A stretch of DNA of 64,000 nucleotides from Vibrio sp. AND4 (GCF_000171815.1 NZ_ABGR01000002.1:310001-374000); one strand, 5' to 3'. Positions 19,275-28,598 are shown, numbered from the stretch's first letter. Notes: a model not told the origin generated them from the sequence alone. Numbers and translations are program-made.

Positions 19275-19972
19275 TGAAAAAACTCACCACTTTAGCGGCA
19301 CTAGTATTTGCTAACTCAACGCTGGCGATGAATGTTGATACCATGCTTTTAGTAAGCGATGAGTATGGAAATGGTGTGTTTACTATATCCAATGAAAAAA
19401 CGACACCTGAATTTATACAAACAAACATTGTTCAAGTAGAAATCCAAGACCATGAGATGGTGAGAACGCCTTATACCGAAGATAACTTTGATGATTGGAA
19501 AGTTACTCTTACTCATCCAAAAATGATTGTCGAGCCTGGTCGAGAAAAAAACGTAGGTGTCCGTTCCCTATGCGGAACCAAATGCGACTTTAGCAATGAC
19601 CAATATTTTTTTGTAAGCTTTGAACCCTCACCCTATGACCCTGAAGGCAAAAGCTCCTCGAAAGTAAGTATTAACTTTGGCTATCGCCCTTTATTTGTTA
19701 TACCGGCCAACAAGCAAAAAATAGATTACTCAATTAGAGTAAAAAATGGCGAATTAGTTGTGGAAAATAAAGGAAACACCTTTATTAAAGCGCACATAGA
19801 CCAATGTAATGATAAGGTTAACTCCGAGTGCCAGATGACTGCCATCTCACTCGCTGGCCGAAAGCGAAGCTACAATTTACCTAAAAATATCGACGTGAAA
19901 AATCTAATGGTCGAGGTTGTCAATCATGACGAAAGCTATAGAAAGAAAGTTTATATTGACGAGGAAAAATAA
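19274..19972 (+). CDS. Periplasmic fimbrial chaperone (CfaA-like)
   Basis: 232-aa periplasmic chaperone with a signal peptide (residues 1-18, ending LA), then two beta domains. The first has the GNGVFTISNE strand and a basic RxxNVGVR-type region with a Cys pair (CGTKC). The second begins near FGYRPLFVIPAN, the usual hinge motif of FGS/FGL-type chaperones (RPLFV-P). It would cap the free groove of subunits and hand them to the usher. Start and stop overlap the flanking genes by one base (TAATG). Confidence 0.78.
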   Translation: MKKLTTLAALVFANSTLAMNVDTMLLVSDEYGNGVFTISNEKTTPEFIQTNIVQVEIQDHEMVRTPYTEDNFDDWKVTLTHPKMIVEPGREKNVGVRSLCGTKCDFSNDQYFFVSFEPSPYDPEGKSSSKVSINFGYRPLFVIPANKQKIDYSIRVKNGELVVENKGNTFIKAHIDQCNDKVNSECQMTAISLAGRKRSYNLPKNIDVKNLMVEVVNHDESYRKKVYIDEEK

Positions 19973-21015
19973 TGAGATGCCTAATAATTATTTCCCTTAT
20001 CTTTACCTCAATCTCGAGTTATGCCGAAGCTCTAAAAATACGGATTGAGGGTAAGAACGTTTATTTAGACAACGCCTTAAGTCTAGGTGACTCATATTAC
20101 ACACTTTCCCAGTGGATCGTTGCCGAGAACTTAGCACCAACCAAAAAATTTATTCCTGGTATGATGCCACAGCCTGCAGGCGAGAAGTTTGTGAAATTGA
20201 ATGGCCCATCTGTATTACCTGTTAAAATACCCCTTGCTGCTACAGGAAGACAATATAACCTTGGATCAAATAAAAAAACTATTGAAGATAATAGTTTAGC
20301 TCTCATTACTTGCGAACAGTCACATCATACTGGCAACTTGATCCAACTAAATGATAACAAAGTGACAAACTGTATTACTAACTTTACTGTCAAGAATGAA
20401 AATAAAGTAACACCATTTTATTTTCATCGCCCAATATTCGAAATAAATAAAAATGCTATTGTATCTGCGTTCGAAGGAAAGCCCGAAGGAACATATTATG
20501 GTTCAATTCGTGGGGACTTAATGTATTACTACGAATCTTTTGGTAATGCACTCACCTATCGTGTTGTTCCGTTAGTTGTAAGAATTGTTGTTGACTACAA
20601 GCCTAGTTCATTAGAGAGTATTAATTTTATTGGAAACGGTATTTTAGAACCAACATACGATACAAATAACAAAACTGTTTCAGCCGAAACAACTTATAAT
20701 ATTAATGCTATGGGGTATTTTACTTCCGGTCTTACAATGACATTGATAGAAGATGAATTTCTATTACGCGCAAAAAATGGAAACACAACCATTCCCTTAT
20801 CAATAAAGTGTGAAGGTACAGGTTGTCAAGATATATATTGGGTGAAAAACGGAAAGAGTAATTTGATAAGTAATAAGACAGACTATACAGTTACATCGCC
20901 GACCAGTACGATTAATTTTTCGTTACTATTTAGCTATAAGGACATACGTTCCAAAGATGTTGAGAGCGATACATATGAAGGTCACGTTACTGTCATTTTT
21001 GAGGAACTTTTATAA
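19972..21015 (+). CDS. Putative fimbrial tip adhesin (CfaE-like position)
   Basis: 347-aa exported protein (signal peptide ending about residue 20), last in the operon, where class 5 pili place the tip adhesin. It is about the length of CfaE/CooD (about 360 aa). The N-terminal half would be the adhesive domain. The C-terminal half, from about residue 205, is fimbrillin-like, with a CEGTGC Cys pair. Sequence identity to known tip adhesins is not obvious by eye, so the assignment rests on order, length and two-domain form. Confidence 0.62.
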   Translation: MRCLIIISLIFTSISSYAEALKIRIEGKNVYLDNALSLGDSYYTLSQWIVAENLAPTKKFIPGMMPQPAGEKFVKLNGPSVLPVKIPLAATGRQYNLGSNKKTIEDNSLALITCEQSHHTGNLIQLNDNKVTNCITNFTVKNENKVTPFYFHRPIFEINKNAIVSAFEGKPEGTYYGSIRGDLMYYYESFGNALTYRVVPLVVRIVVDYKPSSLESINFIGNGILEPTYDTNNKTVSAETTYNINAMGYFTSGLTMTLIEDEFLLRAKNGNTTIPLSIKCEGTGCQDIYWVKNGKSNLISNKTDYTVTSPTSTINFSLLFSYKDIRSKDVESDTYEGHVTVIFEELL

Positions 21016-21065
21016 GGTGATCGATAATTTTTAATAGAGTTAATAAGTAATTTACCTTCCCACAT

Positions 21066-21085
21066 ACGCGCATAACCAAGCGCGT
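21066..21085 (+). terminator. Hairpin after fimbrial operon
   Basis: ACGCGC/GCGCGT stem with an 8-base loop, 50 bp after the last fimbrial gene. The T-run is weak and comes only after about 10 more bases. It may be a terminator or an mRNA-stabilising hairpin. Confidence 0.4.
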
Positions 21086-21314
21086 TGTGAGGCAGGTTTT
21101 GTTGAATAATGTAGCCTACACTTTTTTCATAAATTTTTAACAGACCTAACACCACTAAGTTTGTTCACGATTTTATCATCGTGTACGTCTCTCCCTTAAA
21201 ATATCGTTATTTTTTAAACTCAAGCAGACACCAAATGACTGTTAAGTTCTAGCATCACTGCTTTTTCAAAACACATACTAACCGAAGTGCTCTGACAACC
21301 CGCAGGCTCAAATA

Positions 21315-21430
21315 CCTTGGTGCAGCTCACGAATATACTCTGATATCATGAGTGCCGTCTCCAGACGACCCGAAGGCACTATTGTGTGCTTACTTTAGTA
21401 AGTTCGAGGGAACTACTCCAAGGTTTTTTT
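21315..21430 (+). ncRNA. Candidate structured small RNA
   Basis: In a gene-free 746-bp interval, CCTTGG (21315-21320) can pair with CCAAGG (21418-21423), which is followed at once by seven T. Inside are AGTGCC/GGCACT (21351-21356 with 21375-21380), a nested GTCT/AGAC hairpin, CTTAC/GTAAG (21389-21402) and AGTTC/GAACT (21401-21414). The last two share two bases, so they are alternatives. A multibranched fold closed directly before a T-run suggests a small RNA about 115 nt long, or part of a decayed element. I could not match it to a known riboswitch, Qrr or CsrB-type RNA. The rest of 21016-21761 holds only the two hairpins listed here. Confidence 0.35.
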
Positions 21431-21560
21431 CTCTAAAATCCTGATGCGGTTTGATTTACCAAGTGGGCTATCATCGGAAGCATCAAATTACATATTGGAT
21501 AAGGAAAATACTTTGCCTTAACAGAAGACGGGCACGGGATTAGATGAGAAATTTAAAAAA

Positions 21561-21587
21561 AGGCCTTGCCGCGATGCGGGAAGGCCT
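21561..21587 (-). terminator. Rho-independent terminator of lipoprotein operon A
   Basis: AGGCCTT/AAGGCCT stem. On the minus strand it is followed by seven consecutive T. It lies about 175 bp after the stop of the last lipoprotein gene of pair A. Confidence 0.8.
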
Positions 21588-21761
21588 CAAAGAAGGATTT
21601 AAAGGACGCTTCACTTGCGTAAGATTCTGTAAATGTAACTGATACATCATCGTCCAGTAGCAAATTCAATAGGTGCGATGCCTAAAACATTTAGTCAAGT
21701 TTAAAAGGGCTTTGATCACTCAGTAGTAACGTAGACACTTTTCCAATCACTTATATTTGGA

Positions 21762-24047
21762 CTAGTTCTTAATGTGAACTGTTTCAACAGCATCAGCGTT
21801 ACGCGCTTCGGCATGGATAACACAGTCACCTGAAGATTTATCACTTCTAGTTATCTCAAAATTGATGATACCGTTATTATCTGTATAAAGGTTTTTGGGA
21901 TTAACTTCCTGGGTAAGAGTGCCATTAATATAACACTTTGAATCTGAAGACCAAAAAAGACCTAACCTGTCTCCTCCAGGGTTATTTCCATCCACATACC
22001 TTATTGTTGCTTTCATAGTGGCTGTAGATTTATTGTCACTAATAACATCCAAAGAGAGAGCATAGGGAGCAACTTGTAAGAAAACATCAGTCTTAGCACA
22101 AACACCGCCTGAACAACCGGTAATCGTTGCTGAACCGTCGGTATTATCCCACTGGGGATTTGTTGTGAGCACACCTGTATTCTTATCAAAGTCAGCGAGT
22201 CTTTCCGGACGAATATCAGCGCTCCATCTAATCAATGAATTTTCTATTATCCCGCCAAAACCATCAAATTTTACCCCATATAACGTATAGGTTTCTGAAA
22301 CAGAGCCATCATCAAAACCTACATTAATAGACCGAGCGCCACGAACTGACAAAGATTGATATTCGGGTGGCTTAACATTAATTTGAGTGAGGGCAACACT
22401 GTCATTGTAACCAGACATCACTATGTCATCTTCCCCAGTCGTAAATTCGTAGGTAACAGAAGCGAGACCATCTTTTGCAGTCATAGCGGTGGTCTCATTA
22501 AAATGATCATCCCCAAACCCACCTTGTTCTTTATACGACCAAAATTTCACATCTTGAAATGCAGCATCATTTCCATCAGGATCTTTTAGTGTCGTAGTAA
22601 TTCCGCGTTGTTTGTCATAATCACTAAAGTCATCGTCTCTCTCACTTTTAGTTATTTCAAAATCACGGACGTTTTCGTCAAGATAGACACAAGTTACGAG
22701 CTCTTCACTTTTAATGTCAGCCGATGGATCCTCTGTACCATTTCGTAACAAAATAACGTTGGCGGAATCTTTACTGTCTTTTATGACACTCCAAAAAGGG
22801 AGCTCTTCTGGCCAGTTATCTAACTTAAAGACGTCGTCTTCCCTACTTTTTAAGACTTCAAGTTCTCGTAATGTGGGTAACCTACCTTTCCTAGTTGAAC
22901 AATATGATTGTGCCTGATGCCAATCCATGGTCACCACTGGTTTAGAAGGCCCATAAGATGGTGAAGAAATTATTGCGCTCTGATAAGCAACATTTGCGTA
23001 ATCAGCAACCTCCTTGGATAAGGGCGCGGTAAATGTGATATCCTCCTTTGATTCCGGATCCGTGATCGTTATATCAGACCAATCTTGAATGATATCAAAT
23101 TCGGGCTCAACATTTATGACTACTTGCCCAACTCCATAACCCCCTTGCTCATCTTCAACAATAAAGGCAACTTCATGCCTACCAGGCGTCGACGACTTGA
23201 AATCAAAGGTATAGTTATCTGCTGATATGTTAGATATGTTAGCGTTATACGCGATGACATCTACAAGCTTCGGGGCTTTTTCATTATCAGTAATATGCCC
23301 ATCAAGCTCGATCTTATATTCCGTATTCTTTTTCAGAAGTTTATCATAATCAAAACTATCAACCATAGGATTGGAGTTTGGCTGATCAGAGATTGCCAAA
23401 TAAATTGTTCCAAGCTTAATCTCAGTTCCGTTAGACATAGAATACATAATCTGCACTGCACCAGATGCTGACGGTGTGTAAGTTATTGAATTACTTAATG
23501 TGTTTACGTCTAACCAACTCCTGTCTGACGCTGTGGCATTTTCATCTAGTGTATATCCTGACGTATCAAATTGGGGTTTCAATTCATCATTTAGATTTAT
23601 TACTATTTCCGATTGGCTAAGGTCACCAGTTATAGATAGATTAGGCAGAGCATAATTGCTCGCCGTTTCGGAAACCGCAATACGGCTCATTGCTTTTGCC
23701 TGCCCCTTGTATCTCAATGAATCAACAGGCTCGACGGTAGATTCAAATCTACATTCTCTAATATCATCGGCATAAACAGAAAATGTCATCCCCTGCATTT
23801 TGGATACTTTGCATCCTTTCACTGGACCTGATGGTGTGACCGAAGTTAACTTTAGGGGAACGGAACCTTGTACACTTGCTTTAATTGTTACTTGCTGTTC
23901 TACGCCTATGAGTGCTTTTTGCTGAAGGCTTTCTAGACTTATCTCTACTTCTCTTGGTACCAATGGAATATCATTTTCTAATTGTTCCCCTTTTTTACAA
24001 CTAGTTAGAAATAAAATCATACAGAGTGAAAATAAATATTTTTTCAT
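21762..24047 (-). CDS. Large Ig-like surface lipoprotein, second gene of pair A
   Basis: 761-aa lipoprotein: lipobox LTSCKK puts the lipidated Cys at residue 17. An N-terminal region of cadherin/Ig-like beta domains (about 30-320) is followed by a core shared by all four lipoproteins of this region. The core has QDWSDI, TAPLSKEVADYAN and CSTRKGRLPTLREL near residue 385, similar to DUF1566/Lcl-type lectin folds. Next comes a Big_1/invasin-like domain (DPDGNDAAFQDV, about 510-575), then further Ig-like repeats. The last about 100 residues differ completely from the paralogue at 28599-30941. A surface adhesin or scaffold is inferred. It sits 13 bp after its partner gene. Confidence 0.65.
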   Translation of the reverse strand: MKKYLFSLCMILFLTSCKKGEQLENDIPLVPREVEISLESLQQKALIGVEQQVTIKASVQGSVPLKLTSVTPSGPVKGCKVSKMQGMTFSVYADDIRECRFESTVEPVDSLRYKGQAKAMSRIAVSETASNYALPNLSITGDLSQSEIVINLNDELKPQFDTSGYTLDENATASDRSWLDVNTLSNSITYTPSASGAVQIMYSMSNGTEIKLGTIYLAISDQPNSNPMVDSFDYDKLLKKNTEYKIELDGHITDNEKAPKLVDVIAYNANISNISADNYTFDFKSSTPGRHEVAFIVEDEQGGYGVGQVVINVEPEFDIIQDWSDITITDPESKEDITFTAPLSKEVADYANVAYQSAIISSPSYGPSKPVVTMDWHQAQSYCSTRKGRLPTLRELEVLKSREDDVFKLDNWPEELPFWSVIKDSKDSANVILLRNGTEDPSADIKSEELVTCVYLDENVRDFEITKSERDDDFSDYDKQRGITTTLKDPDGNDAAFQDVKFWSYKEQGGFGDDHFNETTAMTAKDGLASVTYEFTTGEDDIVMSGYNDSVALTQINVKPPEYQSLSVRGARSINVGFDDGSVSETYTLYGVKFDGFGGIIENSLIRWSADIRPERLADFDKNTGVLTTNPQWDNTDGSATITGCSGGVCAKTDVFLQVAPYALSLDVISDNKSTATMKATIRYVDGNNPGGDRLGLFWSSDSKCYINGTLTQEVNPKNLYTDNNGIINFEITRSDKSSGDCVIHAEARNADAVETVHIKN

Positions 24048-24060
24048 TGTTTAACACCTA

Positions 24061-26421
24061 TTATAAATTAAACGCAGAAAAGCTTGCACTTACAAGGTAA
24101 GCTTCAACATCGTTATTATTCGAAGAACCTCCAGTCCCAACTTTATAAATCTGAGTGGGATCTATTGCTCCCCAATCAAATTCTTTTATGAAAATTGGAT
24201 TTTCTGGTTTAATCGGAGTAATTGATGTGAAGTAATATATTTTATCACCTTTCTTTTCAAACCAATAATACTGATCTTTAGATCTAACTGTATCTTCTGA
24301 TCTATATACTTCATTTTCAAAACCTTCGTATATCTTAAAATAATCGCGTCTATAATTTGTTACAATGTTAATCGTTTTTTCAATATTCGGCGCGCCAGGT
24401 TGTTCTAAACTTGGGTCATACCATCCTTCATAAGGAAAATCTTTGCCTTGCTCGATAAAGAAAGATACACTGCCATGATCAAGATTTCCTTCATTCCTTA
24501 TATGGTATTTCAAAGTGAAGTCATTACCTATAAAATAATCTTCTGTATATATAGCGCTAGATCCCATACCAGTTCTATTTTCATTATCAAATAGTATCGG
24601 GACCCCTCTTGGTCCTATTGCTGGAGGGTAAATATTACTATAACGAATTTCTCTATGTCTCCACGCCGAAGGGTCCCTCGTGTTTAAAGAGGTATCCTCA
24701 AGTGCTTCATCGGCCACATACGGAAGCCAATTTTCGAAAGAATTTACATTTACAGTTATGATGGAGTCATGGAATGAAGTATCAAAATATGCAAATTTAA
24801 CTTTTCCATCTTTATCCGTTACTAAGTGATCGGTTGAATAACCTGAATTAAAAATCCCATACTGGTGATTTACTTCAAGAAACGCATCTTGAAACGGAGC
24901 TACATGATTATCAGGATCAACCACCGTTAAAGTATATGTATTTTCGTTGATGAAAGTGTCTTCTGGAATTACCGATACACTAAACCCTTGCACTTTCGGG
25001 TTACTCATGTCTACACAAGTAGTATACAAATCCTCATTTTGAGGACTTTGATCTACGGTACCATCAAACAAGCTTTGAGTTATTGCATTAGCTTGACTGG
25101 CCTTTTCTGAGGTCCAATATTTCATTTCAGTTGGCCAATTATGCCTTTTAAAAACATTACCTTCTCGGGAAGTTAGTGTGTCAACCTCTCGTTGTAGAGG
25201 CAAACGTCCCCCTCGAATTTTACAGTAATCTCTTGCTTGCTGGAGTGTTTGAGTAACGATTTCAACACCTGCCGGCCCACGACTTCCATTTTCAGTGTTC
25301 GTTGAAAAATATTCAGCATTTACGTAATCAGCAAATACCTTGCTCATTGGCGCAAAAAAACGAATTTTTGAATGAATTATTGGATCATGGATGACGATGT
25401 CTTCCCAATCCTGAATTAACGAAAAATCAGGTTCGACCTCCACTCTGACAAGAGCGGTTGTGTAATTGCCCAGATGATCGGTAACCGTGTAAGCAACATC
25501 ATGAATTCCGGGTGTTTCAGATGAAAAATCAAATTCAAGGCTTCTTATTATATTTTTTGGATGAGTTATCGTTACTGTCGAATTAAAGTCTTCAACAGCA
25601 ATCAATTGAGGTCTAAACGCATGTTCATTGTCATCTTGCACATAATCGCTTACGTCAATAGTGACTTTCTCACCGATTTTGACTTGATCAGGGTATTCAA
25701 AGTTATCAGCTTCTGGCGGATCAGTTATGGCAGATACAGAAACAACAATCGTACCTAAACGTAATTCTTCGCCATTTGAATAACTAAAATAGACCACATT
25801 TGTTCCATTTTGTTCGGGGCTGAAACTCAATTTGTTACTTTCTATAAGCTCAACATCTCCTTCCGGCGATACAATATCATCCTGAAGAACGAACGATTTT
25901 CCGGGAAAAGATGCTCCTAGTTCACTCCTTAGATCTATAATTACTGGCTCTCCAACGGTTGTCGAAACAACGATTTTAGGCAAGGACGATGACGAATAAG
26001 TTTTGCCAAAAGCTACACGGGAGTATGATTTTGATTTATTTGACGAACCGGAAGGTGAAACGTTATATTGGTAAATACAATCCTTAACTTCATCAGAATT
26101 TACTTCAAAATTATTGCCGTTAATATTGGTAATCTTGCAGTCACCATCTGATATTGATTTTACCGATACAACAGAAAAATCAGATCCATCGCTTATAGAA
26201 ACGTGTTTAGCCAAATCTACGACAGTATTCTTTCCTGCAATGCTACGCATGACGACATTTTCGGAATATATAGCAGCTGTATCACTAGGGCTTGGTATTT
26301 CGGAATCTGCGTTGCTTCCTTCCTCACCGTTACAGGCTGACAAAAACGGTAAGACGAGAATCGAGGCCAAAAAAGTTAGACTCAATCCGCGTAGATGTCG
26401 AGGTATATAGTAATCTTTCAT
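24061..26421 (-). CDS. Large Ig-like surface lipoprotein, first gene of pair A
   Basis: About 786-aa lipoprotein with a basic N terminus and lipobox LSAC (Cys near residue 30). Cadherin/Ig-like repeats are followed by the shared core (QDWEDI, FFAPMSKVFADY, RGGRLPLQREVD). An invasin-like domain and a C-terminal beta domain with Trp/Tyr-rich segments, present also in the paralogue at 30960-33308, complete it. I start at the ATG at 26421, whose context (TTCAAAATG) is identical in the paralogue; a TTG at 26445 is less likely. It heads a two-gene operon behind a conserved promoter block at 26464-26546. It probably forms a surface complex with its downstream partner. Confidence 0.65.
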   Translation of the reverse strand: MKDYYIPRHLRGLSLTFLASILVLPFLSACNGEEGSNADSEIPSPSDTAAIYSENVVMRSIAGKNTVVDLAKHVSISDGSDFSVVSVKSISDGDCKITNINGNNFEVNSDEVKDCIYQYNVSPSGSSNKSKSYSRVAFGKTYSSSSLPKIVVSTTVGEPVIIDLRSELGASFPGKSFVLQDDIVSPEGDVELIESNKLSFSPEQNGTNVVYFSYSNGEELRLGTIVVSVSAITDPPEADNFEYPDQVKIGEKVTIDVSDYVQDDNEHAFRPQLIAVEDFNSTVTITHPKNIIRSLEFDFSSETPGIHDVAYTVTDHLGNYTTALVRVEVEPDFSLIQDWEDIVIHDPIIHSKIRFFAPMSKVFADYVNAEYFSTNTENGSRGPAGVEIVTQTLQQARDYCKIRGGRLPLQREVDTLTSREGNVFKRHNWPTEMKYWTSEKASQANAITQSLFDGTVDQSPQNEDLYTTCVDMSNPKVQGFSVSVIPEDTFINENTYTLTVVDPDNHVAPFQDAFLEVNHQYGIFNSGYSTDHLVTDKDGKVKFAYFDTSFHDSIITVNVNSFENWLPYVADEALEDTSLNTRDPSAWRHREIRYSNIYPPAIGPRGVPILFDNENRTGMGSSAIYTEDYFIGNDFTLKYHIRNEGNLDHGSVSFFIEQGKDFPYEGWYDPSLEQPGAPNIEKTINIVTNYRRDYFKIYEGFENEVYRSEDTVRSKDQYYWFEKKGDKIYYFTSITPIKPENPIFIKEFDWGAIDPTQIYKVGTGGSSNNNDVEAYLVSASFSAFNL

Positions 26422-26463
26422 TTTGAACCAACAAATAGAAAACAAAATAAAATGTTGCCCGAC

Positions 26464-26546
26464 AGACTACAAAACAACCACTAAAGAGTGATTATTTAAA
26501 ATTAACGGAGCTTACATGTTACAAAGAAAACATAAAGAAAACTAAA
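26464..26546 (-). promoter_or_regulatory. Conserved promoter block of lipoprotein operon A
   Basis: Positions 26464-26507 align without gaps to 33352-33395 upstream of operon B (shared AGACTACAAAA, CACTAAA, TGATTATT). Further upstream, ATAAAGAAAACTAAA (26532-26546) is a CTAAA-type direct repeat with 10-bp spacing. It lies 43-125 bp before the start of the first lipoprotein. Conservation in non-coding DNA between the two operons suggests shared control. Confidence 0.5.
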
Positions 26547-26735
26547 AAAAATCGATTCGAATTGAGCAAAAATTAATCAAAAAAGCATCACTTTGAAAGT
26601 GTTTTTGTACAAAATCAACACTTTGCAGATTTAACCGTTCAGAGCCTTATTACTTTTGGTATATATACTTACATGTAGCAATCAGTCTAAGCTTGAGTTC
26701 AGAGTTAAAGAAAATAACGTGTTAACAAAATGAGT

Positions 26736-27176
26736 TCAAAACAAGCCTAAGGAACCTTCTAGTTCAACAACAGCTTCTACATCCCCTAGCCTTGGATCTA
26801 CTGGCAACCCCCTTAGTTTGTAGAGATTTTCATTTATATATTTAATCTTAATCACATAAAAAGTTCTAAGCTCCCGTAAGATATCAGTGTGTTTTGACGC
26901 CTGCGCATGGGCGTACTTTTTGGAGTTAAGTTTGAACATATAAACCGTATTAAAGATCGATGCATAATAGCCGGTTCTCACTACTCTAGTATTCGTTGTG
27001 GAGTTAGTATAAACAACATATCGACCGCTGGACCCAACTATGTGGATATGTCTATCTGTAAGATTTCCCTTTATTTCAAAATCACTTGTCATAGCATTAA
27101 ACCAGGGTATTGAGAGTACAAGTATTGTCGCCAATAGCAAAGATAACAGGCGTCCAACGACTTTTGAAGCTACCAT
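26736..27176 (-). CDS. Small membrane-anchored periplasmic protein, third gene of regulator cassette 2
   Basis: 146-aa paralogue of the protein at 13702-14148: one N-terminal membrane helix, then a periplasmic domain sharing AMTSDFEIKG, HIVGSSGR and TGYYASIFNT. Its ATG overlaps the stop of the preceding gene by 7 bp. It is last in the cassette, 315 bp before lipoprotein operon A. A role in signal input for the ToxR-like protein is inferred from the operon only. Confidence 0.65.
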   Translation of the reverse strand: MVASKVVGRLLSLLLATILVLSIPWFNAMTSDFEIKGNLTDRHIHIVGSSGRYVVYTNSTTNTRVVRTGYYASIFNTVYMFKLNSKKYAHAQASKHTDILRELRTFYVIKIKYINENLYKLRGLPVDPRLGDVEAVVELEGSLGLF

Positions 27177-27613
27177 TGTTTAATCCTCCCGGTAAAAACT
27201 AACTTGGTAACCACAGCTTCACGGTTTACCCTAGCAAAGTTGCCAAACACTTCATCGTTTTCTTTATAAACCTCTAGGCGCAACAGTCCAGGTGTATACA
27301 TCGAAAAATCGTTATCAATGGCTCTGTCAAAGAAGTCTGGATCTAACTTATCATCATAACTGATATCAAAACTAATAAAGTAGATGAACTTACCAAAGAT
27401 GATGTACAGGCCGGAGTTAGTTTTATAGGGCTTTCCTTCCAACAAGCTCACAGCCTTGAAAACACCTGACTTGGCATTAACAATTACCTCGTGACCGTTC
27501 TCGGCAAAGTGTGCATAAGCCGAAAAGTAAGATCCTAAAGAGCGCTGGAAAAGAAAAAGGAAAATGACTATCAGCAGAGAAAAAACAATAGCAATTCGTT
27601 TAGATTTAGCCAT
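27170..27613 (-). CDS. Small membrane-anchored periplasmic protein, second gene of regulator cassette 2
   Basis: 147-aa paralogue of the protein at 14142-14588, with the same N-terminal helix, RSLGSYFSAYAH, VNAKSG and PYKTNSGLY stretches. The ATG at 27613 follows GGAAAG and overlaps the regulator stop by 8 bp, exactly as in cassette 1. The C-terminal third has diverged most from cassette 1. Confidence 0.65.
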   Translation of the reverse strand: MAKSKRIAIVFSLLIVIFLFLFQRSLGSYFSAYAHFAENGHEVIVNAKSGVFKAVSLLEGKPYKTNSGLYIIFGKFIYFISFDISYDDKLDPDFFDRAIDNDFSMYTPGLLRLEVYKENDEVFGNFARVNREAVVTKLVFTGRIKQW

Positions 27614-28199
27614 AAAACTTTCCGTAGCACTCGAAGCACTCAAATGACTCTCTATAGACCGAGAAGAAAACTAATGCGACAAATACCAACCCGATAGTGA
27701 TCTCATACAAGACTGGGTTATGGAGACATGACTTTAAAGACATTACATATGTGTTGCTATTTTGAGTATCGTTGCTAACTGAGGGCGAACCCAAGTTACT
27801 TGCAATGCCGTCCTTCTCCTCTACCTCATTGTACTTGTCTTGTTGCATACCTTCATTAAGGTACTCGAATTCAATGTTATTTTCGTTAAAAAAAACATAA
27901 CCTTCACCCGGGAGGTTACTGATTTCAAAGCCGAGTTGTAAAGAGTCCAACTTTTGCCGTAACTTCATAATAGATACCGATAATGAGTTGTCACCAACTA
28001 CACGGCCTGGCCATCCTTTTTCTATTAGTGTCGCTTTGCCTAAAACCTCACCGGGAGAGTCACAGAATGCAATGAATAAGTTATACTCACTTCTATTTAG
28101 CCCAAGTGGTTGATCTTTCTTACCTGACTCACTATCAACCAATTCAATTGTTCTTCTTACGTCATCAATAGAAATACGCTTGTACATACCCGCTCTCAT
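27606..28199 (-). CDS. ToxR-like membrane-bound transcription regulator, cassette 2
   Basis: 197 aa, the same length as its paralogue at 14581-15174. The winged helix (about residues 10-105, with EKGWPGRVVG, SLSVSIMKLRQKL and LPGEGYVF) is strongly conserved. The linker is diverged. One membrane helix (about 162-181) and a 16-residue periplasmic tail with the same Cys spacing (FECFECYGKFYG) follow. It lies between lipoprotein operons B (upstream) and A (downstream) and is transcribed in the same direction. It probably controls one or both, through the CTAAA repeats. Confidence 0.8.
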   Translation of the reverse strand: MRAGMYKRISIDDVRRTIELVDSESGKKDQPLGLNRSEYNLFIAFCDSPGEVLGKATLIEKGWPGRVVGDNSLSVSIMKLRQKLDSLQLGFEISNLPGEGYVFFNENNIEFEYLNEGMQQDKYNEVEEKDGIASNLGSPSVSNDTQNSNTYVMSLKSCLHNPVLYEITIGLVFVALVFFSVYRESFECFECYGKFYG

Positions 28200-28564
28200 A
28201 CTCGACTTTAATACATACCCATGATCATTGTAGTTGTTATTAGGGTTTAATGCTTAACTCCTAAAAACAACACAGCAGACACGGATTGGCTCATTATTCA
28301 CCAATAACCATAATTTTAGAGCAGACAAGTTCTGCAAAATCATGCCGCACTTTTAGCATGGCTTACCTCTTCATTGCAATTTCTTAGGAGTCATTTCACT
28401 GTTTAACCGCTGTAAACGACAAAACTGAACATTATTTCGCGACTCATGCCCCAACCTATAATCAAGTTATAGCGTATGACAGCACAATGGCCATCAATGC
28501 ATCTCGGCAGGAAATGCAACATTGTTGATATGAGATACTTCCTTTCTCTACCTTAATAAGAAAA
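28200..28564. other. Intergenic region before regulator cassette 2
   Basis: About 365 bp between the cassette 2 regulator start and the operon B terminator. It must contain the promoter of cassette 2. One CTAAA (28261-28265) is present but no clear direct repeat. No gene is seen. Confidence 0.4.
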
Positions 28565-28592
28565 ATGCCTAGGTAATAATCTACCTAGGCAT
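28565..28592 (-). terminator. Rho-independent terminator of lipoprotein operon B
   Basis: Perfect 11-bp stem ATGCCTAGGTA/TACCTAGGCAT with TTTTTC following on the minus strand, 7 bp after the last stop codon. Confidence 0.85.
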
Positions 28593-28598
28593 CCACTC

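Noticed and set aside
21060..21120. Integron attC/VCR site or IS end (GGTTTTGTTGAATAA) after the fimbrial operon
   Set aside because: No VCR core sequences or cassette structure, and no matching inverted end for an IS. Only the simple hairpin is supported.
21315..21430. c-di-GMP (GEMM) or TPP riboswitch
   Set aside because: The conserved GEMM cores and the THI box are absent, and no gene follows directly on the plus strand.
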